From contig JAQPZY010000848.1 in the NCBI GenBank assembly GCA_029931535.1, positions 62,001 through 126,000 of the forward strand: a stretch of 64,000 nt of DNA. Reading direction: 5' to 3'. The notes under the pieces are model-generated. The model searched no databases, was not told the DNA's origin, and saw nothing but the letters and a program-made list of their open reading frames with translations. This DNA comes from Margaritifera margaritifera. Its lineage: Eukaryota > Mollusca > Bivalvia > Unionida > Margaritiferidae. Position 1 is the stretch's first letter. Each line of letters starts with the position of its first letter. Shown here piece by piece: positions 13,061 through 25,403 of the stretch. The position numbers and the translations under genes are program-made.

Positions 13061-14310
13061 CTCAGTATGATTAATATCGGGTCAAATATAACGTTTCTAG
13101 ACTCACAAGAAATTCATTCAGTCAGATGCAAGATCACCTCATCACTAGGTGTAGATCTCACTTATAATAAAACTCGTCCTCATCACTAGGTGTAGATCTC
13201 ACTTATAATAAAACTCATCCTCATCACTAGGTGTAGATCTCACTTATAATAAAACTCGTCCTCATCACTAGGTGTAGATCTCACTTATAATAAAACTCGT
13301 TCCATACCTTGATAATATGCACCTATTTAAAAGTGTTGAAAAGCTCAGCCAATCAGATACAAGGCTACCTTGGTAATATGAGTGGATCTCACTCGTAGCT
13401 GTATTCATCCGAGATCTTGATGATTTAAGTCTACATATATTTATCAAGTTTAAACATAATACAGTACAAATTCGCAATAAGATAAAAGATCCTCGTTGTT
13501 ATCCATGGATCTTGTTCATTGTCGAACTAATGATCATAAGATATTATATTCTAAGTCTGATCAAAATCAAATTGGAAATATGGCATCAACAGTGATATCA
13601 AGCTAAACAATTCAGATGCATGGTCACCTCATGAATATGCATCTATCTCACTCCTTATCGAGCCTCTCTGAGATCTTGTTGATATAAGCCCATATTCCAA
13701 GTGTGCTCATAATTAGAACAGAAATGTGGCTTCCAGGTAGGTAACACGCTCAATCAATCAGATGTAAATCACTTCATTAACATGCATGAATCTTGCTTAT
13801 AGCCGAACTTGAGATCTTAATGATATAAACCCAAGTTCCAAGTTTTATCAAAATGGATAGGAATATGGCCTCTGGGTTGTAACAAGCTGAACCAATCTGA
13901 TGCAAGATAACCTCACTAATCTGCATGGGTCTCGCTCATGGGACAATCCCCTAGCTCAACTAGCTCTGATAACTAAATATAATTGTTAGGCAAGAAAAAA
14001 GTATATATAAGTAGCCCCATTTTTACATAGAAAAATGAACAAAATTCGTATTGTCTGACCATTTACCTAGCGTCATCTTGTCAGGCTAGTAAGTAAAAAT
14101 ATATAATTGCCGCCTCCTGTCATTATCGAACTCGTCCAAGATCTTGGTGATATAAGACCACATTCCAAGTTTGATCAAAGTCAGATCAGAAAGAGTCTCC
14201 AGAGTAGTAACAAGCTAGGCAAATCAGACGCCTGATCATCTAATTAATATGCGTGGATCTCGCTCATTATTAAACTTCTTAGAGATCCTGATGATACAAG
14301 CACGACACAT
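13060..14310. repeat. Degenerate satellite, monomer about 140-146 bp
   Basis: Blocks recur in the same order: caatcagatgcaagatcacc, then a cat(g)gatctcgctcat block, gagatcttgatgatataagc, cccatattccaagtttgatc, and a block with aacaagct. Successive starts near 13612, 13758 and 13896 are 138-146 bp apart; a more isolated copy lies at 14120-14310 and partial ones at 13349-13560. Copies differ by roughly a fifth or more, so the array is old. Confidence 0.75.
13139..13302 (+). repeat. 41-bp tandem repeat, 4 copies
   Basis: The unit tcatcactaggtgtagatc..ctcg recurs at 13139, 13180, 13221 and 13262, nearly identical. It is a young local expansion of part of the surrounding satellite monomer. Confidence 0.95.
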
Positions 14311-14489
14311 CAGACATTATATTACATATTTTTTAAAAAATTTGTTTTATCGGACTTCTGTTTAGTATGTTTAATAATTTTGTTCTGTGATACCAGTTTT
14401 TAGATAGTGATAACTGTACTGTTTTGGATGTTATTCATTGCTCAATGATTAAAGACAGACCTAAATGAGCTTTTAATAAACCAAAATCT

Positions 14490-14998
14490 AGCATTCTTCT
14501 ACTTGCTATTTTTTTAAGTATAATTCTACTCCACTAACAAAGTCTTTACTGTCAGAGAACGTTGAAAATAATCCAATTTCTCTTCTTTCAGCAATTTCTT
14601 AACCATTCAGTTGTAAAATTCATTACTTCATCAAACTGTATGTTTGTTGGCTTTTGCTCTTTAAAGATACTTTTAAATCTATCATATATATCATAATTTC
14701 TTTTCTACTTCCCTTTTTTGGCCCATGCATATTTGGAATCAAAATCTATCACAGACAATATATATTTATATCCATTGTGATCCTTTCCGTACGCTAGTGA
14801 ATCGACCGTGTCTGTCTGCCAATGCGAATCAATGTTATTCACATAACCCCTTTCGTGTGGAAATCTTTTCATATACTTTGCTTGTTTATTGTTTATATAA
14901 AATGCCGAGTCAACCATTCGTTCAGTTCACTGTATTTGAAGTTATTCTTGTCTTGCATAATTTGTTTCAACAACTGATTGATGTTTGTGTAAATAATT
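14490..14998 (-). pseudogene. Polinton/Maverick integrase relic
   Basis: Reading on the minus strand from about 14998: an N-terminal piece NNFKYSELNEWLTRHFI, then NNKQAKYMKRFPHERGYVNN, SHWQTDTVDSLAYGKDHNGY, KYILSVIDFDSKYAWA and, after a stop, FKSIFKEQKPTNIQFDE. This matches the order in Polinton-type rve integrases: helix-rich N-term, then W.AD.VD with the first catalytic Asp, VID..SKYAW with the second, and the D(Q/K)G.EF block, here degraded. Stops and frameshifts make it dead. It abuts the start of the 18-bp minisatellite. Confidence 0.8.
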
Positions 14999-15005
14999 GA
15001 ACTTT

Positions 15006-17850
15006 CGGAATGATAATATAAATACCTATGATAATATAAATAGCTATGATAATATAAATGAATATGACAATATAAATACCTATGATAATATAAATACATA
15101 TGATAATATAATACCTATGATAAGATACATACCTATGATAATATAAATACCTATGATATGATACATACCGATGATAATATAAATACCTATGATAATATAA
15201 ATACCTATGATAATATAAATGCCTATGATAATATAAATACTGATGATAATATAAATACCTATGATAATATAAATACCTATGATATGATACATACCTATGA
15301 TAATATAAATGTCTATGATAATATAAATACCTATGATAATATAAATACATATGATAATATAAATGCCTATGATAATATAAATACCTATGATAAGATACAT
15401 ACCTATGATAAGATACATACCTATGATAATATAAATGCCTATGATAATATAAATACCTATGATAAGATACATACCTATGATAATATAAATACCTATGATA
15501 AGATACATACCTATGATAATATAAATGCCTATGATAATATAAATACCTATGATAAGATACATACCTATGATAATATAAATGCCTATGATAATATAAATAC
15601 CTATGATAAGATACATACCTATGATAATATAAATACCGATAATAATATAAATACCTATGATAATATAAATACCTATGATAATATAAATGCCTATGATAAT
15701 ATAAATACCTATGATAATATAAATACCTATGATAAGATACATACCTATGATAATATAAATACCTATGATAATATAAATACCTATGGTATGATACATACCT
15801 ATGATAATATAAATACCTATGATAATATAAATACCTATGATAAGATACATACCAATGATAATATAAATACCTATGATATGATACATACCAATGATAACAT
15901 AAATACCTATGATAATATAAATGCCTATGATAATATAAATACCTATGATAATATAAATGCCTATGATAATATAAATACCTATGATATGATAAATACCTAT
16001 GATAATATAAATACCTATGGTATGATACATACTTGTGATATGATACATACCTATGATAATATAAATGCCTATGATAATATAAATACATATGATAATATAA
16101 ATACCTATGATAATATAAATAGCTATGATAAAATAAATACCTATGATATGATAAATACCTATGATATGATAAATACCTATGATAATATAAATGCCTATGG
16201 TATGATACATACTTGTGATATGATATATACCTATGATAATATAAATGCCTATGATAATATAAATAGCTATGATAATATAAATACCTATGATAATATAAAT
16301 GCCTATGATAATATGAATACATTTGATAATATAAATACATATGATAATATAAATACTTATGATAATATAAATACCTATGATAATATAAATACCTATGATA
16401 ATTTAAATACCTATGATAATATAAATACTTGAGATTATATAAATATTTAAGATAATATAAATACCTATGATAATATAAATACTGAGATAATATAAATACC
16501 TGTGATAATATAAATACTTGAGCTAATATAAATACCTATGATAATATAAATACTTAAGATAATATATATACCTATGATAATATAAATACTTGAGATAATA
16601 TAAATACTTGAGATAATATAAATACTAATACCTATGATAATATAAATACTTGAGATAATATAGATACTTAAAATAATAGAAATACCTATGATAATATAAA
16701 TACCTATAAATACCTGTGATAATATAAATACCTATGATAATATAGATACTTCAGATAATATAAATACTTAAGATAATATAGATACTTAAGATAATATAAA
16801 TACTTAAGATAATATAGATTTGAGATAATATAAATACCTAAGATAATATAGATACTTAAGATAATATAAATACTTAAAATAATAGAAATACCTATGATAA
16901 TATAAATACCTATAAATACCTGTGATAATATAAATACCTATGATAATATAGATACTTAAGATAATATAGATACTTAAGATAATATAGATACTTAAGATAA
17001 TATAAATACTTAAGATAATATAAATACTTAAGATAATATAAATACCTATGATAATATAAATACTTGAGATAATATAAATACTTTAGATAATAGAAATACC
17101 TATGATAATAGAAATACCTATGATAATATGAATACCTAACATAATATAAATACCTATGACAATATTAATACCTATGATATAAATACCTATGATAATATAA
17201 ATACCTATGATAATATAAATACCTATGAAAGTATCAATACCTATGATAGTATAAATACCTATGATAATATAAATACCTATGATAATATAAATACCTATGA
17301 TATAAATACCTATGATATAAATACCTATGATAATATAAATACCTATGATATACATACCTATGATAATATGAATACCTATGATAATATAAATACCTATGAT
17401 ATAAATACCTATGATAATATAAATATCTATGATATAAATACCTATGATAATAAAAATACCTATGATATAAATACCTATGATAATATAAATACCTATGATA
17501 ATATAAATACCTATGATAATATGAATACCTATGATAATATAAATACCTATGATAATATGAATACCTATGATAATATAAATACCTATGATATAAATACCTA
17601 TGATAATATAAATACCTATGATAACATAAATACATATGATAATATAAATACCTATCATAATATAAATACCTATGATAATATGAATACCTATGATAATATA
17701 AATACCTATGATAATATAAATACCTATGATAATATTAATACCTATGAAAGTATCAATACCTATGATAGTATAAATACCTATGAGAGTATAAATACCTATG
17801 ATAATATGAATACCTATGATATAAATACCTATGATAATATAAAAAAACTA
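15006..17850. repeat. 18-bp minisatellite array, about 2.85 kb
   Basis: About 155 units of the type aatacctatgataatata. Because 18 is divisible by three, several frames on both strands stay open for hundreds of codons (for example six-residue repeats of the DNINTY type on plus and YLYYHR or GIYIII types on minus, the longest 457 codons). Zones differ: 15006-16430 mixes canonical units with a variant carrying aagatacata, 16430-17080 has cttgagata and cttaagata variants with stops, and 17170-17850 mixes 18-bp and 15-bp units. There is no start context, splice site or codon bias to suggest a gene. Confidence 0.97.
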
Positions 17851-17859
17851 TGATACTGC

Positions 17860-18930
17860 TCCTCTGTCATTTATTTCGAAAGTTTCTTTTATCATTTATT
17901 TAAAAAATTTCCTTTATTTTTAAATCGGAAGTGGAAGTGGAATTTGCACAAAGCAAGTTTAGAATTATAACTGTTTCAAACAGTTCTATATATGAAGTAG
18001 GTTTAATATTAATAGCTTCAACATAGGGCAATATTTGTTTTTTTTTATAAAAACGCTGTATGATTATAATGTTAAAGCTTTTTTTATAAGTTTGTCTATT
18101 ATTTGTGATTCTTTTAACATGGATTTTTTTTGGGAAAACTGACCACCCTTACACTCTAAACATGTATATTACTTACATGCGAACACCAATATCAACCATG
18201 GTATGGATACAAGATTTCCAGATATTTTAAAACTATTCAACCATAGATTCTTAACTACCATTACTAAATGATTTCAAATGTAATTATGTAATTCATTGCA
18301 TATGACATAATAACAACTATAATATCATTATTAAAAGTGTTGTACATTCTTTATCGCGTGTACATAGGACACACATTCGCCTGTAATGTTTAAAAATTTA
18401 TAGAAATATACTTTCTTTCCAATCCAATAATAATGTAAACAATCCACTGAGCATTGATGAAAGACACCAACAAATATGTATCAACAAGGTAGCAATCCAC
18501 ATTTTTAAAAAAAATCCCTATAATATAAATTTAGTCCATATCGATAAAGGAAGTACATTTTTCTACAATCTCCCTTCACCTAATATCTGCACTTTGGTCT
18601 ACAATTCCGTGGCTATAACCGTCAGTGTAACAACATTTTCTGGATCGTATACCAAGTAAATATTTTAATTGCGTTACGAAACCCACCCAGGTCGGGACTT
18701 AGTAGTGCTTACAAAAACTATTATCTAATTCTGTTTAAATCTTTTTCTTTGTTTTGTTTTAATTATTATTTTATCATGGTGAAAATTACGATGGTGGTGG
18801 CCTAGAAAAGAAATACTAATTTTGTGGTTCTATATTTTTTTTAGATCTAACATTTTCCATAGATGACCATGGTGTCCTAGAATTTGTATGTTTATGCAGA
18901 TAGTGATCAAAAACACTAATATTGTTAAGT
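17860..18930. other. AT-rich intronic or flanking sequence without recognised exon
   Basis: This lies just downstream of the last iRhom-like exon on the minus strand. I searched for the next conserved block (the family's NLAS.IF.PYR.E.GPAGS) and did not see it. A number of poly-T runs are present. Confidence 0.5.
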
Positions 18931-18940
18931 TCCTACTTAC

Positions 18941-19186
18941 CACCAGCCCACTAACTCCGGATAGTACATAAATCAAAGCAATCCTAAGCCAGCCGACCGT
19001 CCTCTCTATCTGCCTCATTAACAGGAATTCCGATGCTAGGACTAGTACAGTATCTATGATACCATGATGGTATAACAGTGACAGAGGTAATCTCCACCAC
19101 TGAGAGGTTTCTTTTGGTAGCCATGGTTGTCTGTTGTCCCCAGCACCTTCCATACCCATTTTGCATACACTCCCCAGGCAATTTAC
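18941..19186 (-). CDS. RHBDF: iRhom-like gene, exon with rhomboid-core TM2 and TM3
   Basis: Exactly 82 codons, phase 0 at both ends. The acceptor is aatttag and the donor GTG|gtaagt. The product opens VNCLGSVCKMG (family: VHCMDDVCGLL) and runs through WWRLPLSLLYHHGIIDTVLV and RQIERTVGWLRIALIYVLSG, matching the iRhom series FYRLWLSLFLHAGI, DLEKLAGWHRIAIIYLLSG. Two hydrophobic helices are visible. The segment with the GPAGS/GxSG position in the next helices would be in a later exon and is not in the window, so loss of catalysis cannot be judged directly; family placement rests on the loop motifs. An overlapping open frame on the same strand starting at 19226 is a shadow. Confidence 0.88.
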
Positions 19187-19714
19187 CTAAATTTGAATAT
19201 AAAGACAAAAACTGACGTTCAATCAAATATAATTTTTCTTAACATAAATATGCTACAGCATATGTATACTAAACAGTATACAACTAATGTATTGCTTAAT
19301 TACCCTATTTCATTTCATTGCTTCGGAGCTTTTCTCGCTTATCTAAGGTTTAAAGCACTCAAAATACACTGTGAAGTTGTAAAGTGTGTAGAATTAGTCT
19401 GCAGATATTGAATATAGTCCGATGTGTTTAAAATATCAACCTGATTGCTTTAAAGGGCAAATAATTTCTGCTAGAGACTACTGATATTAGAATTTTAGAA
19501 TTTCTATAAAATAGCGAACAACTTTCCTTTAATTGTGACATATCATAAAGATGCAAATTTAGAACACCCTTCAAATCATATTTCACAAATATCAATCATC
19601 ATGGATACTTTAATGAGTATACAATCATTTATTAAACTTCACGGTTATAGATTTCCTTTTTGAAACACTGCACATTTAAAAATTACAATTGTAAGACAGC
19701 AAGAAAGTACCTAC

Positions 19715-19875
19715 CTGACTACAGTGTTCTACCTGGGACTGATGAAATACCCCTCGAAGAAAAAGACAATGCCCATGAGTTACTAATTCACAAGTCCCTT
19801 TTATGTCTGTGCAACAGGGCCGTAAAATGTGAGCCACACTGTTATTGCCCGGTTTTCTTGATCCACATGGTACAC
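19715..19875 (-). CDS. RHBDF: iRhom-like gene, luminal-loop exon (RPCC...CSQ)
   Basis: Two bases plus 53 codons, phase 1 to 0. The acceptor is ggcattcag and the donor CAG|gtaggt. The product contains NNSVAHILRPCC, then DIKGTCELVTHGHC and ends HCSQ. Human iRhoms read CVITGRPCC, GTKGRCEITSREYC and LCSQ at this position, with conserved cysteine spacing. NNS is a possible N-glycosylation sequon. Its phase fits both neighbours. Confidence 0.85.
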
Positions 19876-20390
19876 CTGAATGCCATATAGCGACCCCTAA
19901 AATGTGTAAACTATGTTGAAAACTTGGATATGTTTAACAGGAACATTTCCCTATTGACAGATGTTTTGAACATTAATAAATTCTTCTTTTTCTTTTTTTT
20001 TTTCAAATCCACGGAACATTAGACCCCCACACGGCAACTTCTACAAACATTAAGGCCAGTGTAAAGAATGCACCTGATTCAGGTTAATACTATTTTCTAA
20101 TGGAAGAGCAGTTTAAGGCAAATTCTGTCACCGATATGGAACTTATGGCCTGAACAAGGCAACTTTCAAAGCATATTAAGGCTAGTAGTTGTAAAGGTAC
20201 ATACCTATTTACTGAGAAGGACAATATTTCTAGTGTTCGGGGGTTTGGGTATTTTCTAAATAATGTTTTGGGGAAAATAATTTTAACCAAATACCGCAAG
20301 GACGTTGGTGCATACATGTAAAAAAAACAAACTCTGATTAAATTTCAGTGGACTAAAATCACAATCTTTCTCATTTTCAACCGGTTTCTC

Positions 20391-20655
20391 CTTTCAATTG
20401 TAAATATATTGTACATGGCTGTCCATGATGTAACTTCCCATTTAGTATGGTCTTAGAAATTAGGTCTATCGTACGAATAATTTTCTTATATGATTTTGCC
20501 AAATATTTTACCTCATCATACTGCAGACTCTCTCTCAAATATACAAACAAAATATTATTAAAGGCTTGTTTTTGGGTGGTGGGTAGTGCGGTCTCTTTAA
20601 AAATATTCTGGTAATTTCCACAAGTGTTCTTTTTTATACATGTATGTATGTGCTT
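20391..20655 (-). other. Unidentified open frame in an intron
   Basis: An ATG-less frame of about 85 codons, including NIFKETALPTTQKQAFNNIL and DEVKYLAKSYKKIIRTIDLI. It looks coding-like (mixed amphipathic) but is not any part of the iRhom protein and fits no family I recognise. It might be a transposon relic; a gtaaaa follows an in-frame GAG but is not convincing as a donor. Confidence 0.25.
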
Positions 20656-20859
20656 TCATATGAGTATGAGATTTGAATCAAGAGTAAATATTTATGTGGA
20701 TTGTGTGCATTCAACATTAACCTTTGTATCACATTGTCTATCATATAACATAAAGCATACAAAAAATAAACTTTCCTGTAACACGTTCCTGTTCTTAAAA
20801 ATGTGTACATGTGTGCGGTTGTTGATTTTAATTAAAAGGTAAAATTTTGAATGTGGAAC

Positions 20860-21024
20860 CTCTGCTCCAATTTGTACACTCTTCTTCCGTCGTCGTGCCA
20901 GCTGTGTTCCTTGATTCTATCTCGCAACAACCAAGCACATTATCCATGCTGTAGTTTTTTTTCAAGTACCCCAGTCGGATATCGTAATCCTGTCGCATGC
21001 ATGGAGCAAACATTCCACCCTTTT
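20860..21024 (-). CDS. RHBDF: iRhom-like gene, luminal-loop exon (PCMRQD and CC/EEEC motifs)
   Basis: Two bases, 54 codons and one base, phase 1 to 1. The acceptor is cttttttcaag; the likely donor AGAG|gttcca is weak. The product starts KGGMFAPCMRQD and contains LGCCEIESRNTAGTTTEEEC. Known iRhoms have KFSPCMRQD followed by CCVRND...TSEEEC, giving cysteines at matching places for the disulfide-rich loop. Direct splicing to the 19875 exon keeps the frame. However, the family normally has about 40 more residues here (through an EWP..ITKWP block) that I could not find, so either a further phase 1-1 exon was missed or the loop is shorter. Confidence 0.85.
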
Positions 21025-21567
21025 CTTGAAAAAAGAAAAGAAACAAAGAATGAAAACATAATTCAATAAGATGTAAATTCTAGTATAATTTAAATTACTA
21101 AGTACATTATCACATGATTGCCGTATTAGTTAGGTTCATAAACTCATATAACATTTTCTCCATATTACACAAGTATAAAACCTCATGACATCACAAACGA
21201 TCCCTCGACATTATGTAAGTCAAAAGCGTAATGTTTGAGACATTTGAATGTGCTTCAAAGTCTGTACTTTTTTTCGATTTATATTATTAAATGCAGTGTT
21301 TTGTCGTCCTCCGATAAATATAATCTTACAGTTGTGCTCGTTTTAAATGAATTTATAAAACTCATCATATAATTTCAATTTTGCTCGTCAAATTATTTGA
21401 CTCATTTAAATAAATTCATATAAAATGACCACTCGTATAAGATCCTTTATTTATCACGTGACTAATGTGTTATTTAGGTTAATATAACCATACTATAATT
21501 TTTTCATTATGTAACACGCATGATAATATACAAATATAGATCTTTTCTAGGGTGTATATGTATAGGT

Positions 21568-21690
21568 TATTGAGTGAGTATTGAAAAATATTGTTCCCGA
21601 GGGCATGCGGGGAAGGATGCCCAAGCTTGCTAAGTCATTCTACGCCACATGAACGAGGGCCCAATATTTTTCAATACTTAGTCAATAACA
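21568..21690. repeat. Foldback MITE-like element
   Basis: Left arm ttattgagtgagtattgaaa (continuing aatattg..gaggg) and right arm at 21652-21690 are reverse complements over about 35 bp with few mismatches; the spacer is about 50 bp and GC-richer than the surroundings. The hairpin and the compositional jump suggest a short non-autonomous DNA element. Confidence 0.6.
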
Positions 21691-22442
21691 TTTTTATTAT
21701 ATACTTACAAATAAACATATTATTCATTCTGTTATATTAAAGGAATAACATAATTGAAACAAAAAATTATGTTAACGTTTTACTGAACATTTTACATGTC
21801 GTTCAATTTATGAATGAAACCTGAACACCGCACAGTAATATATGCTACTTTACTGCCTAGGAAGCGCACATATAAATGGGGTGATTCTCATTCCGCAGTT
21901 GATGAAACTAAGGTTGTTAAAGAGGACAGAATTTCATGTAGCCAAAGAAACACATGGAAATATTGATATTAGGAAAAAAATGATGTAATACATCAATGAA
22001 AATTTAAGATAGCATTATGGAAAGATAAGCCAGAAAAATTCCATGTAACTTTATCGTTGTGTTACTCTCAGTGATGCTGCCATGGTGGGATGTAAATTTG
22101 AAAGTGCAATGCATCATGATTGTTGCCAGGGTATTGTGGTACATCAGTCTTGGATAATACCTCAAAAATGGATATAGATTCATTTGGAGTTGTTTGTGTT
22201 TCATTAAATTCCTAGTACAGGATAAAACAATGCTATTCAGAGCGGATAAAAGTGCAGCTGTTGACTTCTATATTGTATCAAAGGTCAGTTTGACTCTCTC
22301 GTACTAACAGAAGCAAATAGCGATCACTAGAAGTCCATTTTCAGTATATTTATAGATCATATTTATTTATTTATTGTGTTCTCCTTTCACTTTAGGTCTT
22401 TGGATGTATTCGCATTTTCTTTATTTAATTTGGATGAACTAG

Positions 22443-22859
22443 ATCTACTGATTCTCTAGCACTGATGTCAGGTAAAAAAAGGTTACAGTCATTCTTGGCT
22501 TCTGGTGGCCATCATATTTATGACGTGGTCAGCGAGTTAAAATTGCTACTTAAAATATTTTATTACTATATTTAATCACGACTTTTTTTTCCTTCTAAAA
22601 ACGTGTATCGTTGATCATAGAATATTACAGGTATACAATACTGTATTAGTGACACATCTCAACATGTCATGTAAGTTCAGACATTGACAGTTTCCATGAT
22701 TCGTGTAGAAAACTACAAAAAAAAAGTTAATACTTGAAGTTTGCTTTTTGCCATTTGGAGTTCGTTTTTAGGCATTTCTTGATAGCAACTCATTCATTGC
22801 ATAAATGTACACAAGAGGGCCTACAGTTGACACATTTTGAGATCTGTACATCTTGATGT

Positions 22860-22891
<32 letters not shown>

Positions 22892-23478
22892 CAAGAGAGA
22901 GAAAGCGAAGGAGCAGAAGAAGAAAAAAATGAAATAGGCCTAAATATGGAAATACGTGTCTGAATAACACACATAAGGGCAGATATACTTCCTAAATGTA
23001 AAATGAAAGTAGTTCCGAAATTGATATTGCCACTGTGGCAAAAAAAGTGGTATCGCCACTGTGACGATATCATTTTTCTCCAACTGATATACTTCAATAT
23101 CTCACTCTGAAATATATTATAACAAGTTTTACAAACAGGTACACCTGTCATATTGATCTCTGTTTGATGTCGGTCAGTGTGACATTTACTGGTTCATAAA
23201 ACTTCTTATGATATACTTTATAAACAGTCCCATTAGCTTAACGTTCTTGTTACGGGTCAATACCCAGCGGTAGAGACCGGAGTTAAGTAAAAAATTTCAC
23301 TGCTTCCTTATATGGTAAATACGTGTCCGCATTTGCTGAACTACCTCTAGCTACTGCTAAATGAAAATGGCTACGGAAATGTCGAACGCTGACCACGTCA
23401 TAAATTTGATGGTCACCTGAAGCTGAAAATGACAGTAACCTTTTCTACCTGATATCAGTGCTAGAGAATCAGTAGTAT
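22443..23478. mobile_element. 1.04-kb element with ~93-bp terminal inverted repeats
   Basis: The end ctactgattctctagcactg..gacgtggtcagcg at 22443-22535 reappears inverted at 23382-23478 with about 85% identity. Between the arms are dispersed repeat A (22520-23100, inverted relative to 405-930), a (GA)n tract (22862-22892), and a segment at 23210-23330 also found at 29811-29935 and inverted at 30690-30830. No open frame for a transposase is seen, so it is non-autonomous. I could not find a convincing target duplication. Confidence 0.65.
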
Positions 23479-24177
23479 ACAAAATTATCCAAATTATATT
23501 TCTTCTGTAGATTTTCAACGCTGTGAAAGATGCATGCAACATGCAATAATATGAATTTTACAATTGGAATGTGGCCGGAAAATTCTTCATCTTGAAATAA
23601 TGACTAGTTCTCTAAAACAGACTAAGAAAATGTGTATATAACCAGCCTTTTAGTGAAATGCCAAGGTGAAATATGGTAGTCAACATTCATTTTAGGGATG
23701 CAGAGTTATCTCCACTTACAAACATAACAACATTACTATGTGTATTTTGCGTTGTGAAGAGGAAACGTGCAAAAAATGTGGATCGAAGGGTCATGCCGAT
23801 ATTTATCATCAATACTAAAGGATGAAGTTTATACTCCACCTGATATATCCAATACTCAAATAGAATTATCTTTATGGAAGGAATAGGCTGCTTGTATACA
23901 GAACCAAAAAATGTTTCTGCCCATGCGAAAAATTAATACTTGTCCTATATGCAAACTTATAAAATCGTTCTTTTGTTGTTAATTCTTATTATTCCTGACC
24001 AGATCATAATTAGGAAACTTTGCAAATGGTATGTATTTCAGATTTGCTGGATTGACTACTCACGCGCATTTTATTTTCATATTAACGTTGCTTCATATTA
24101 ACTATAATAATCATCGACTGTCGATTTAGCGAATCATGAATCTTATAATCACTAACAAAGATGTAAATTCACAAGTA

Positions 24178-24790
24178 AGGCTTCAACGTTTATACGTGTA
24201 AACGGCTTAGTTTAGTTTACTACCTGTAGGCGTTTACAAAATTAGTAACCGTGTAAATGAACATGCACGTGGTTGTCAGTGACCCTGAAACTACACTTTC
24301 AATTAGTTGATTTATTTCCAAATTGTATGATTTTCTGTTATGTTTGTTTCATTAAGTATTGATGATTTTCACATAAAATTGGTCAGCACTCGGAAAAAAA
24401 GCTGATGAGAATTGGTTGTACCACACATTGCACAACATTACACATCAGGTTGATTTACAAATTTTTTAAACTATTTACGTTTGCAAAACATGTTTGTTAA
24501 CAGAACCTTTGATGAGTAACATTTTTTTTAAAGAAACACCGTTTAAACATTGTAAACCGCTGCAGTTTCTTGCAGTCATTGTAGAACATATGAACGCATC
24601 AAGTAATGATTCCTAGGGCAGTACGTCCGGATGTATTATCGATTTGTTTCATCATGTACATATAAGTGGCAGTAGGTGAGACAATTTCTTGATGATGCTA
24701 AACTTTTTCTACCTATATTGTCAGATATATTCAACAAAGACATGTCCTAAAAACTGAATCCTGTCATAATAAGAAGTAAAATACATACAG
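24178..24790 (+). repeat. Local direct duplication, copy 1
   Basis: Matches 25404-25990 in the same orientation, with shared landmarks cggcttagtttagtttact, aaccgtgtaaa.gaacatgca, attgatgattttcacat and gacatgtcctaaaaact. Divergence is roughly a quarter. Nothing coding inside. Confidence 0.75.
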
Positions 24791-25403
24791 TAAATGAAAG
24801 AACCGCAAGTTGAGTGAGATACGGAATGCACATTGCCAATGGTTTACATATAAATAGTCATAAGATGTAAAATGCCAATTTATCATGCTTTTTGTAGAAC
24901 ATTATGTGTAGATTAAAATCCAGCTGAATTCCAGACATTTACCATTAAAATTAATAAGATAATAAGAGTCTGATGTGTCCAAAATTATGGACTTCATTAC
25001 CTCCTTTGACTAAGGCTTGGTTTGCTGTTATGTGACGTCATATTAGAACAAACCGACCAGCCACTAATGTAGAACTGTATTGATTGCACAGCAAGATCAA
25101 GCAAAAAGGGAGGATTTTGTGCAGTATACATCCACATATTGTGATAAAAAAGGGATATTGTTTTCCTTGATCTTGTACTTTAGTTTCATTATACTCTGAA
25201 AAAAGGGTTCTACCGATTATACTGTGTCAATCCAGGCAGCATAATGAGAACTTTCCCAGTGGGCCCTACTGCTCGTTCTAGTTTTTTCTCCAAACAAATT
25301 GCAAGCATCAAATAATCATAAATTCGTGTAAACTGTTAAAAAAACAAACAGGGTTTACACATCATTTAGGCAATCATCAATGGGAAATTAAAGCGAGTGG
25401 GTA

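Noticed and set aside
14967..16432. Very long frames (457, 424 and 376 codons) through the 18-bp array
   Set aside because: They arise because the unit length is divisible by three and lacks stops; both strands and several frames are open and there is no promoter, splice or codon-use support.
17083..17853. 191-, 161- and 133-codon frames in the distal part of the array
   Set aside because: Same minisatellite artefact.
18984..19226. 80-codon minus frame overlapping the iRhom exon
   Set aside because: Different frame from the conserved rhomboid sequence.
22768..23151. 127-codon minus frame as a gene
   Set aside because: It lies in dispersed repeat A with a (GA)n tract; similarity to the frame at 417-611 is due to repeat homology.
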